The notes under the pieces were generated by a model. That model worked only from the letters and a program-made list of their open reading frames with translations, was not told the origin of the DNA and did no database searches. Positions 10,827-21,400 of a stretch of 64,000 nt of DNA are shown one piece after another. This stretch comes from Orbilia blumenaviensis (lineage: Eukaryota > Ascomycota > Orbiliomycetes > Orbiliales > Orbiliaceae): NCBI GenBank assembly GCA_036872755.1, contig JAVHNS010000004.1, forward strand, positions 2,356,001 through 2,420,000, written 5' to 3'. The position numbers and the translations under genes are program-made. Position 1 is the stretch's first letter; every line of letters begins with the position of its first letter.

Positions 10827-12289
10827 TGCGGTAGATGGGGAGGAGTTGTGAGGAGAGAACGGTGGCTGCAGGTTGAATGTTGACGTCGGAGGTTGAGTTG
10901 GAGGCTTTCAATTCGGCTAGATTTGATTGGGAGAGGAATCTGCGTTGTTTGGGGGCTAGTGGATACGCTGTGGCGGTGGCTAGTATACCCAACCTTGAAT
11001 TTGCAGCGGGTTACACAGCGCAACTTTGACTGTGCTTGGCTACGAGCATGATCACGATCGAACTTAAGACGGAGGACACAATTTGCATTTGGAATACGGA
11101 CTGTTGCCTAAAGTTGAAATTCGGCTATCCACACTAACTTTATGCGCCTTCTAGTTTCTTTACATTTGCGGGAAGAAAGAAAACCAAGCTTAGGCTCACA
11201 TTACATTGCATTGCAACTGTCGTCGACTGTCAGTCGACACGAAGTCATGCATTCATGTATCACTTAAGTGCGCATTCCGCGAATACCGTAGAATCAATCA
11301 AGGCAATGTTTTTCTAATTTGAAATACAGAAAAAGTTGCAAACTCCATATGATCAGGTGAAATCAGAATAACCGCCCATTGTCCCGCCCAGGTATTGCCG
11401 GCTTCGGCGTTTGGACCAATGTAGAGGGCGTCATGCCTCCATCTTCGTTTTTCAATATCTACAGCCAGGCTTGGCCTGGTCCAGATAACATGTCTGCACA
11501 TTCGATATATTCCGCGGTCCAAAAGAAATCGAAAAGATTTCGCCCGACCAAGATCTAGAATTTAAAGGCGAAGATAATAAATTATCTTATCTCGCATCAA
11601 GCCTTATCGACGTTAACTTGTCGTTGGAAAAGCGCTGCACCCACAAACCATACAATGCAACGTCTCCTCGGAAAAGACTTGCGGCAATCAAGCTTTAGGA
11701 CGGCGGCCGATGCCTGATGTCAGCGGGGCGTACCCCGGCTTTGAGCATTTTCCAACAAGCAACACTTCTCGCAGGCGGCCAGTGCAGCTGGCTACGTTGC
11801 TGCGGCGTTCACACAGGCGATCTGATTCCATGAATTCCAGCCATCCTCTCGAGCTCTATGGGTCCACCAGAATCGCTTGGTCATAAAAATGCAAAAAAGT
11901 CTGACAATCGACTAACAAGAATCACACGCTAATGTGGGGGAGGGCCGGTAATTTTCACCAACAGGCTCCTTCCCAAACAGGATCCCAGCGTATCACCAGC
12001 TTGGCATCGGCCCAGATGGGCAACGGCACAACAGGCAGCGGAGGCGGTCGATAGCGGGTTCGTCCGCCCCTGCAACCACAAGACTAAAATTGCCTGCCAT
12101 TTGAGATCTTTTGTAATGCGAATTGTAACAGGAATGATTCCAGAATCAAGAAGGTCCGCGAGCAAAACTTTGCCTTTGAACTGTGGGGCGAATATATATG
12201 GTCACCTAGACCCTCCCACTTGCAAGTACTTGCAACCCGATTTCCAGGTTTGACGTCCTGCAACCAATCCACCAAATAGCAAATTGACA
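10827..12289. other. Divergent promoter region, complex I subunit / acid phosphatase
   Basis: About 1.46 kb without a gene. A TATA-like ATATATAT is near 12190-12198, roughly 95 bases before the acid phosphatase start. Overlapping short frames at 10694-11023 and 11929-12420 lack features. I see no repeat. Confidence 0.5.
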
Positions 12290-13839
12290 ATGGCAATTAA
12301 AACATCTCTCGTTTTTTTGACTGCTTCTGCTCTCCCCGCTTTTGGGGAGACCATTCTTGGTCTGACTGTTTTCAGTCGCCATGGTGACCGTAAGCAACTA
12401 TCTTTCACATCTAGACCCATGCATATTGGTCTCTCCGTTCAAAAACCATGCATATAACATCAATGGATGGGTGAGTAGTAAGCTAATATAATTTTCCATG
12501 ATAATCAGGGAACTCGAAGCATTATTCTGGATATGGATTGACCAACTTGGGCTTTCAACAGAACTTCCAAACCGGAGGTCTCTATCGAGATACCTATCTC
12601 TCTGCGAACTCTTCGAAGCAGATCCTCGGCATATCTGAGGACAAGTACGTGCCTTCTCAGATCTGGGCCAGTGCGCCTGACCAAAAGATCCTGGCAAATA
12701 CTGCTACTGCGTTCCTCCAGGGTCTTTACCCACCCCTCGAACAACTTGACCCTCAAATTGCTACGAATACTTTGAACAACGGAACAACATACAGCAACCC
12801 ATTAGAAGGATATCAATACGTTGTCCTTCATACACCGGATGGCGAATCTCCAAACACTATCTGGATTAAGGGTGATGATGGGTGCCCTGCCATTACTGAA
12901 GCCTCTGAGGACTTCGAATTAAGCGCAGAATTCATGGAAAGAGAGGCTTCCACAAAGTCTTTCTACCAAGGATTCTGGGAGCAACTGCAGGATGTTTATG
13001 ACTACAATCAATCGAAACTCAGCTATGCAAGAGCCTATGATATCTTTGACCTCATTAATGTCGCTCAGATCCACAACTCGTCCGCCTTGGAAAACGTTAC
13101 AGCTGAAGAGCTCTTCCAGCTCAGGACACTGGCTGACAGTTCAGAATTCGGCCTAAACTTCAATGCTTCCCAGCCAGCCCGCTCGATCCATGCTCAAACC
13201 TTGGCTGGTGCTATCCTAAATCAGTTGAACCAAACCGTGACTGGGAAGGGAAAACTTAAGTTCTCGCTTTTTGCAGGAAGTTACGATACTTTCCTCGCCT
13301 TCTTCGGACTTACCGAACTCACATCCGTCTCCCCAAATTTCTTCGGACTGCCAAATTACGCTTCGACCATGGCCTTCGAGATTCTGACCGACAAGGATGT
13401 TGATGAGTTCCCATCCAATGTCGAAGACCTCAAAGTTCGCTTCCTATTCCGTAATGGATCTGACGCTGGTTCCCCATTGACCGCTTTCCCACTTTTCGGA
13501 CAGCAAGAACTCACACTCTCTTGGACTGACTTCGCGGCCCAGCTTTCTGAGCGCGCCATTACTACCGTCGAGAAATGGTGCGGCGTGTGTCAGAGCACAG
13601 AGGCCTTCTGCGCTGCCTATGACCCAAGCCTATCCTCAGGCTCCATTGGGGCCAATAGCAATAACTCAGGCGGAAGTGGCATGTCGAATGCTGTTGCTGG
13701 TGTCATTGGTGCCATGGTCACTCTGGCAGTTGTGGCAATAGTTGGCCTCGTATTCTACTTATTCACGAGAAAGAGGAGGACTGGTGCCCCATCTAGCGGT
13801 GCAAGCTTCGGGTCCGCAGAGAAAGGCAGCGTGATCTAA
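12290..13839 (+). CDS. Histidine acid phosphatase, membrane-anchored
   Basis: A secretory-pathway phosphomonoesterase of the histidine acid phosphatase superfamily. Exon 1 is 12290-12389, the intron 12390-12508 (GTAAGC ... CAG) and exon 2 12509-13839; the protein has 476 residues. A signal peptide (residues 1-19) is followed by the catalytic motif RHGDR at 30-34, with nucleophile His31; the intron splits codon 34, so splicing is needed to complete the motif. Several N-x-S/T sites fit glycosylation. After a Ser/Gly/Asn linker, a hydrophobic segment of about 24 residues (AVAGVIGAMVTLAVVAIVG onward) followed by FTRKRRTG gives a type I membrane anchor with a short cytosolic tail. The distal acid motif, usually His-Asp, reads Ser-Tyr-Asp (Tyr292-Asp293). 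The Asp is kept. Substrate (inorganic phosphate release, phytate or other) cannot be told from sequence. Confidence 0.9.
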
Positions 13840-14469
13840 ATGAAAGATTGTGTGTTTACACTATACTACCTATGATGACTTTTAACATATATCTGAAGTA
13901 TTAATTTAATGTCTGATCGATTATTTAATGAATATTATTAGCAAGCAATGAAATGCGTCTCTCATCCCGAGTTTATATACCAAGGTATATGAAATGATAG
14001 TTCCTGCAACGTATATCGACCACAATTATATCGACCACAACCAATTGGTCTCGTCCAATCACGGCTAGCTAGACAAGGTAACTTAGACAAAATGCCTAGA
14101 ATTTTGTAAACATTTTATTACTTGTTGTAACCAAGCTACACTTGCGAGTATCTAAATCCCCGCATGAGCTCACACGAGTTCATCAATGTGTGCTTAGGGG
14201 AAATTCCCCGCGGTTGGGAGGGGGGATCATAAACTAGGACGGGTTTACATATATACTGTCTCGTACACAAGTTTCGAGATTTTATCGGTTCCCATCAAAG
14301 GGAACGATCGATCCGGCACTATGGAAGGGGGGGTCTATTGACGCGGTGATGAATCTAGTGTTTCCTCTAAGTTTATATTACAAGGCGCCCGAGGTATAGC
14401 TCTGGGTCTATAAATGAAATTCAAAACGCATTAACATTTCTTTCTTCCCCTCATTTTGTTAAATTATAA
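13840..14469. other. Region between convergent genes
   Basis: AT-rich 3' DNA of the acid phosphatase and the minus-strand secreted protein. Two nearby copies of TATATCGACCACAA lie at about 14010-14041; a related TATATCGACCATATCGACC lies at about 40768-40787. No gene is seen. Confidence 0.5.
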
Positions 14470-16008
14470 TCACCGCCTACGAAACTTGAGTTTTGCTAAG
14501 TCCCTATATTCCGGAATAAGGAAATCCCCTTCAAGTTGCGATAGATCTGACACGGCATCATCCACTACAGGTAGTGGTTGGTCTGGCTCTGCTTGGCCCG
14601 GTGCCGGCACACCCTGCCGTGTTTCGGTATCTTCTACTTTCACTTGTATCTCCGGTTCGGTCTCAATTCCCGTCTCCCCAGATACCGGGACCCTGTAGGT
14701 TGGATGTTGAGTCGGATCACTTTCCCATGCTTTTGGCGGTTCCAACTCGGCTCTATCGAGCTCAGGGTAGATTTTGTCTCGAAATGGATTTGGGGGTACA
14801 TTTTTGAACTCGTCTGGTCGTACATTCTCGGGCTTATCCCTCGAGTCCCCAAACATTCGATTCTCGATTAGCTGGCTCAACTGCGGTGGGGGTAATACAT
14901 TAACCGGGTTTCCACTCGCAAAGTTGTTCCGAAGTGCATTCCAATAGTCATCCTGAAGCTTCTCCGGGGATATACCCATGGCTTGATAAGGGTCTTTATC
15001 CGGTGAGCGATAGAGACTTGACCAGAATGATTGATTTACCAGATAGTTCTTTGTTGTCTGCGGTGCGGTATCTTGGTTCGTGTTTGTCTCTGATGCAGAG
15101 GGTACCTGCCTGGCTCCTTGCCTTGCAGAATTTATCCTGGAACTAGATTCTGCAAAGCTATTGGCAAAGTCATTCGCCACCTCACTAGGAAGTGGTTCCT
15201 CATAAGACTTAATGAATTCAGTGTTCACCGGACCATTTTGTAGCATCCCTTCGGTAATCTGATCAATCAATTTTGAAGTTGACCTTCCCCCATAGCCGCC
15301 TCCTGCAGCCCTGAGTGCCGGCATGCTTTTGTCTTTGATACGGTACTTTTCATGGTTAGATTTCTCTCCGATCGAATTAAGAATGTCATGGACAGGCACA
15401 TATGACGTTGGGGTTTCTCCTATGCCAAATCGAACAGCGGGGTCTTCCCCGCCCCATTTTGTTCTGATGATTTTATCTTTTTCGCCCTCTAGTATAACAT
15501 AGCCACCACCCTGTATACTAGTGGCGTGTCGATATTCTATATACGAATCCGCAAGTTCAGCCGAAGTAATTGGTTTCCAAGAGTTGTACTTCGCAACTGC
15601 AGACCCTCCAGCAGTAATCCGAGATAAATCAACCACTTGCCATACTCTATAGCCATTTTGAAAAATCCAGCCAATGAATACATCTGGATCACCCTCGCAG
15701 TCGGGGCCAAGCCAAAGACCCATGGCAGGTAACAGAGTGCCATCCCAGCCATTGAGTAGAGCTACCCCCTCTATCTGGCTATCACCAGGAGCAGCGAGGG
15801 GTTTGTTGATCATTTCACAAGTCGATTCAGCGCGGAGTTTACTCCCATCTATGGGTGCGCTTTTTTGTGCCTCCAAATCCGACCATTTAAACTTCAGCCA
15901 GTATGCAGAGGATGGAGAAAATAAAACAAATGATGCTATCAGGCAGCTATGTAGGAGCGATGAGTGCCGGAACACCGGGGCTCCGGCTGTAGTGTATGGA
16001 ATGCGCAT
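14470..16008 (-). CDS. Unrecognised secreted protein, 512 residues
   Basis: A single-exon frame from ATG at 16008 to the stop at 14470. The N-terminus has a basic start then a hydrophobic core (SCLIASFVLFSPSSA, about residues 21-35), so entry to the secretory pathway is likely. Residues about 40-190 have a mixed globular composition rich in Trp and Gly (for example GWDGTLLPAMGLWLGPDCEG), with two or three Cys. Residues beyond about 240 are Asn/Pro/Ser/Glu-rich and probably disordered. I see no membrane anchor and no known catalytic motif. The N-terminal part could be a small carbohydrate- or wall-associated domain, but this is not shown. It is convergent with the acid phosphatase and follows the short-chain dehydrogenase on the same strand. 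Confidence 0.75.
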   Translation of the reverse strand: MRIPYTTAGAPVFRHSSLLHSCLIASFVLFSPSSAYWLKFKWSDLEAQKSAPIDGSKLRAESTCEMINKPLAAPGDSQIEGVALLNGWDGTLLPAMGLWLGPDCEGDPDVFIGWIFQNGYRVWQVVDLSRITAGGSAVAKYNSWKPITSAELADSYIEYRHATSIQGGGYVILEGEKDKIIRTKWGGEDPAVRFGIGETPTSYVPVHDILNSIGEKSNHEKYRIKDKSMPALRAAGGGYGGRSTSKLIDQITEGMLQNGPVNTEFIKSYEEPLPSEVANDFANSFAESSSRINSARQGARQVPSASETNTNQDTAPQTTKNYLVNQSFWSSLYRSPDKDPYQAMGISPEKLQDDYWNALRNNFASGNPVNVLPPPQLSQLIENRMFGDSRDKPENVRPDEFKNVPPNPFRDKIYPELDRAELEPPKAWESDPTQHPTYRVPVSGETGIETEPEIQVKVEDTETRQGVPAPGQAEPDQPLPVVDDAVSDLSQLEGDFLIPEYRDLAKLKFRRR

Positions 16009-17227
16009 TACTTCAATCTATCTCTTAGTCGTTTGATTCGATTTCTGGGCTTGAAATAGGAAATATTTGCAAATAGGGCGTGCGTATCTGTGGAACCATT
16101 GAGATAAAATATACGCCACGCGGATACCACATGGGCCAAGCATATATATACGAGTCCGTCAGCGCTAGTTTTTGGCATTGATTTCATCGGCGTGAATTCG
16201 CTCAAATGAAAGCCTATCTGTGTGCAGGGAAGAATCACCTACTTGTGAGTCGTTATGCCCGAATTGGAGGACCTTGGGTCAAGCCTTGCAGAGTTAACGA
16301 GACCAGTCCCATGTTACATATCCCCCGATTACATATTAGTCTAATTATACTCAAAAGTTCTTTTTTTAAAAGAAGAAGGGTTCATTCGTGAGCCTCGAGC
16401 TTCTGGCGCGCTAAGTTTCACTGTCAAAACATCCACCGAACGAAATATATCTAAATTTTTTAAATAATTTTGTTGACCAATACTCGTGGGTTTTTGTAGA
16501 TTTTACAGGGTAGGTTATCTAGATACCTAGTTATCCACTAGTCTGTTTGCAGTACTTGTAAGTACGGTTTATACGCATAGCATGTAGATAACTACCCAAC
16601 CTAGGTATATTTTGGCAATGCAGCTACGTATGTAGGATCCTAGGACCATTCTGACACACGTCCTCAATAGTTCTACCTACAGCGCAATTGGTCTCGTAAA
16701 TCAGCCTCAACGGAGCAGAACACTCCGTTAGAAGTGCAATGTAGTATGGTACAACTAGTAGTCTTGGGGTCAATCAGAACTATGTATGTGTGTAAATAGC
16801 CACAATAACTGGAAGGCAACAGTTAGTAACATCATCGTTTGATGTCAGTGACGGGCCATGGCACATAGCCTTGATTGCAAAGCAGCTTATGCGCGTAAAT
16901 TTATGTAAGATTTGTGTAACTTTATATCCCAAGTGTTAAAGCTCCGCCGGTGGTAGCGATACGTATTCTAATCCTCGTACAGGTCCGAAGCATATATAAT
17001 GCATTGCAATAACAGATGCCCCATAGGTCTACAGTCCTCTGTTATATGTACATATACCCACCCGGCCCAGTTCAACGTTTATGCAGATGCACCACTCGAA
17101 ATTTTCGCCTCTCCGCAAGTCCAGGATGGGAGCCTATTTCGGTATTGTATGTTATAGGATTAAACGCTTGTATACTACGATATTGTCTTGTTAGAAATAA
17201 TTGGGCTGGGGTTTGCAGACTGGGAAG
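16009..17227. other. Intergenic region, no gene seen
   Basis: About 1.2 kb of AT-rich DNA upstream of the secreted protein gene. It holds several TACCTAG/CTAGGTA words (about 16525-16610) but no frame with coding character. Confidence 0.45.
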
Positions 17228-18339
17228 TTAAACAAAAGATCTACCTACCCCTCCGTCCAAAACGATCTCGGTTCCTGTTGCGAAGCTTGATGCATCGCTA
17301 GCGAGATATACATATGCCCCCTTGATTTCGCTCATAGTACCCTCGCGCCTATAAAAAAATGTCAGTATTTAATCTGACCGAATTTACTTTTTGGTACCAT
17401 GGTTGGTGCTAACCCCATAGGCGTCAGACCTTTCCAGGCAATCCTCATTATGTCTGGTGCCCCACCCAACGCTTCCGTAGCAATATATCCAGGGCTTATT
17501 ATATTAACGCGCGCAAATTGAATATACTCAATAGCGAGCCCTTTAGCAAAATGGGTCAGTGCTGCCTTTGTAGCATTGTAAGGTGTATACGCCTGCGGCA
17601 GAAGCTGTCGCGTGCTAGCAATACTCGACGTTACAATGAAGGACCCGGTGGTATAATTTTCCAGCTTCGCCCCGTTTATATCAGTGCCCTCTTTTTTCTG
17701 CCGTTCAAAGTACTTCCCAGCGGCCTTAGCAGAGTAATAAGCACTGACGAAATTAATGTTCAAAATATTGTGAAACTGTTCTGAGGGGCTGTCGATAATG
17801 CGACCGTATAGCCATGGGATCCCCACATTGGCGACGAATACGTCAAGTCGACCATCGAGATCTTTGACGCTCTGATCCAAAGTTGCTTTCAGAGCGGCTT
17901 CGTCCGCAACGTCTACTTTGTATGCCTTGCCTTCTTTTGATGTTAGTGGATGTATAGGAAAGAGTTTCTCTTTCTTAATTAAGGCCTTTACACAAAACAC
18001 CGTAAGTTTCCGACACCTTTTTCGCCCTTTCCACGGCCTCCTCATTCGAGTTATACCAGAGTGCCACATTTGCCCCCGCCTCTGCGAAGGCTTCGACGAC
18101 AGCGTATCCAATACCTAGACAGATTCAGAAATTTTATTGTAAAACACATCGTAAGTATATGTACACAATTATTTAATGAAAGAAATTAAAAAGCGAAACT
18201 AACCTTTCGCCGCGCCAGTGACAACTGCAGTGCGACCCTTCAGTGACAATAGCGAAAACACACCGCGATCTTGGCCAGGTGGGTTAGTGTTGTTATGTTG
18301 GAAAATGCCATCCTGCTGACCTGGTTGGAACCACTCCAT
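17228..18339 (-). CDS. Short-chain dehydrogenase/reductase, sorbose/mannitol type
   Basis: Four exons: 18339-18204, 18114-17992, 17930-17414 and 17348-17228, giving 298 residues. The introns (89, 61 and 65 bases) were placed by phase and motif; the second uses GTAAAG and an AG after CTAAC. The protein is a classical SDR: cofactor loop TGAAKGIG (41-48), a VANVG segment in place of the usual NNAG, a catalytic serine in VTSSIAS, and YNATK (Tyr204, Lys208). The C-terminal segment with TMSEIKGAYVYLASD and a final GTEIVLDGG loop is typical of the NADP(H)-dependent sugar/polyol reductases (Sou1, mannitol dehydrogenase type). The substrate is an inference from the subfamily. A TATA-like CTATATAAG lies on the minus strand at 18453-18445, about 110 bases before the start. 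Confidence 0.9.
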
Positions 18340-18444
18340 GGTGAAAATGATGTTCTAATTTGGATGTAAGGAAAGTCAAGGAGAAAAGAGTGGGTTGAAA
18401 ATGGTCAATATTCTGTCGATGCATTTCGAAAGCCCGAAGACCTA

Positions 18445-18453
18445 CTTATATAG
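18445..18453 (-). promoter_or_regulatory. TATA-like box of the dehydrogenase gene
   Basis: Minus-strand CTATATAAG about 105-115 bases before the ATG at 18339, a usual place for a fungal TATA element. No experimental support. Confidence 0.4.
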
Positions 18454-21400
18454 GCCCGTATCATCGTATATCCTTATGTACCTAGGTACATATGCATGAC
18501 TGTTGACAAAACAGTACTTAAACCCTGCAGGTCTATAGTTCTTGATTAGTATTCACATCTCAAGATTTAAGTACAGCATATTAATCTTATACCGAGCCAT
18601 TTTCATATATTTACAAACCTTTCGTGTTGCTAGACTATTAAAAGATATATACGACACATGTGCACACACACTACCAGTTCCGTTCCGATCCTAAATTGAG
18701 GTCTGGATTTTATATACAAGGAGATTACCGGCGTGACTCTAGTACTATAACTGTACATCGATACAGGATGGTACCAGCTCCAGATTCATTTGTAAGGCAC
18801 CTCCAAGCTAATGGAACTAGCCTTGAAACATTGATATTTTAGTTTCCATACTTAGCTAAGTTTATAAATCATGCCTATCTCACTATAGCCTCTCTCGCTG
18901 GTGGTTTACTGCTTCCATTCGCAAGATAGTGCACGCCAGGGCCGGAACGCTGCAGCCTAGTCGCTCTCGCCGAACTTAATTTCTGCACGTGGCATACTTC
19001 GTCACTCCATGTTGAATAGCCCACCTATACAATCGTGAGCGAGCTTGTCAAGGGACGCCGGTGCATATCTGCCCTACTATCTGACTTGTATTTATATACA
19101 GTAGATCGAAAAGGCGTAGCTACTCGCAGAAGCAAAGTTAGAGCTGATTTTCCCATAGACAAGATCTTAATATAAGTGCTAGCTAGCTGTCTAGTAAACA
19201 CAAGTAAAAGTGGATCGAAGGCCTACTAATCACTACAGCGCTAATATCATGTTATAAATACATATACGATATGATAATTCGAATTCGTGTATCTGTCTAA
19301 CCCAGAGCCCTTAAATCCCATTATTACAATTACATCCATATATATATATATATGCATATCTACTTGTTGATACCGGCTGATCTGGATGTTCGACTGATTC
19401 CCTTGAACAAATCTGATTAAACTGTATAATCGGGGCAACCACGCCTGCATTCGTAATAAATCAATTTCTATACGGTTAGTTCTAAGCTCACCCTTAATAG
19501 ATTTGACTATATATTTGGAGGTCAAAGGTGGCCATAAAGGGATTACTAGAGGGTGAGGCCGGCAAATGCCTAAACCTGGATTAAGAACAAGATCGCCAGC
19601 CTGAATCGATGTCTTAATTTAGCACCATGAACGACTGTCGGTTGGTAGTTCAAATGGAAATAAGGTGGCAATCTGTAACACTTGGATTCAGTGTTCAGGA
19701 TCCCGCATGTTCACTAACTCTACAAGACCTGCCACATTGGAAACCAAACCCGACCAGGAGAATACAGGCCCCGGAAGGAGAGATCTGGTATTTATATTCA
19801 TGCACACTACATGTGTATTAACAAGTGTAAGATCGGCTAGTCCCACCCTCTTTTTGTTGGATTTTACGTCAAACCCGTGTTGTGCAGTTGGGGTTGTCGA
19901 GGAAGTGATCGGCGCACTTTGTCCAGATTGGGTTAATTGGGCCTAGACTGCTCTGCACATATTGCTTGAAATAAAAGCTTAAAATGAAACGGCGGCTCTG
20001 GAAGTCCAAGCTTCAGATTACGAAGCTTCTACTTCAGACACTTGAGGTAAAGTGTCATTCGGGCGCCCGTCATATATGACCGACGTCGCGACGCGACGAA
20101 GTTTTGCCATGAAATCAACATATTAATTTAATTTCTGAAATAAAAAGTCGATATTGTCACTTGATATCCTTCGCTGCGCTAGTATACCACCGTATCACGT
20201 CTTTACCTAGACTAGGCACGTGCGCCCCACCAAGTGGGGGTGCGTCAACAATCAGAGACCTAATTTCCAATCTCCCAAGTCCTAGGCAATTACCTAGAGG
20301 TATATCCGTGAAAGTTATTGTTACGCGGACAATTGATCAACTGCTTCCAGGATATTTGTCCCTCACATTAACTTCAGTGTAACTTCAGCCCTTCCCCGCT
20401 TCTCAAGCTCTCCCTTGCATACATCCCCCAAATATACCGCGGTAGAAAAGCACTCACGAATTAGCCAAAGATCCCTTTGCCGCCCATGTTTCTTCCTCGC
20501 CTTTTCTCAGAAAACTTTGGTTCGGCAACCATGGGGCTAAATAGGATGGATGGATGTCTGCCGGACGGGTTTGTGGGCCGCATGCGCATGTTTTATATGG
20601 ACGGCAGAGTAGTGGGCTTTGTACAATTGTGGCTCGATCCATATCCACATATCCACAATCGAATGCCGATATCCTTTGTTCGAGCCGTCTTTTCGCATCT
20701 GAAAGTCAACAGTTATTGTGTGTGGAGAATTATATTCCGTATCAAAGGTTTGACTAATCTATCCGTCAGAGAGCTTGTGATAACACCGCGGTCACTCGAA
20801 AGAGATTAGGTTATAATCAATATAATATCAGTCTGACGAAGGGATCCCTGACTAACTTACTGGGCTTGGCAGGAACCACAATTTGGTGCTTGATCGGAAC
20901 GAAATTTTCGATCAATTGAATTGCTCCACATGCACATGAGGTGTAAAATTGTCCGGCTTGAGGAGGGGTAACAGTGAGAAAATTTAAAAAAGCCAAAACC
21001 GTTGTTCGCCCCAAACATGCATATGGTGTCGAATGGTCTCGAGGCCTATGTTGAAAATTCCCCCTTGCATGAGGGATAAACGTTTTGTAGCTTTGACAAT
21101 TCCAGGTTCAAACTCGAAACATTCTAGAAGGCCAAGCAGAAGGTGCCACGATACTTGCGTAGGCCTGTTATCGCCATATGCGTCGGTATGTGCAACCTGG
21201 ACTGCGAGGGTAATAATGACGATAACCCAGACCCCAATTGAAGCAGGACAATAACAACGGGCTCTGGATATTTTACCGGCAGAGAAACTGTCAAGGGTGA
21301 GTTGTTGCATGGCGTCGCCATTGCGGAAAAGAGCTAGTCTAGGATCAGTCACTTGGATGGAGCTTTACCGTATTTAATTAAGCCCTACATTTTCCCGGCG

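Noticed and set aside
21091..21125. tRNA-like GGTTCAAACTC
   Set aside because: No matching acceptor or anticodon arms can be folded around it by eye; other TTCGAA words in the window also fail.
20984..21352. 122-residue minus-strand frame with a hydrophobic stretch
   Set aside because: It starts at GTG, the first ATG leaves about 108 residues, and no motif or splice partner is found.
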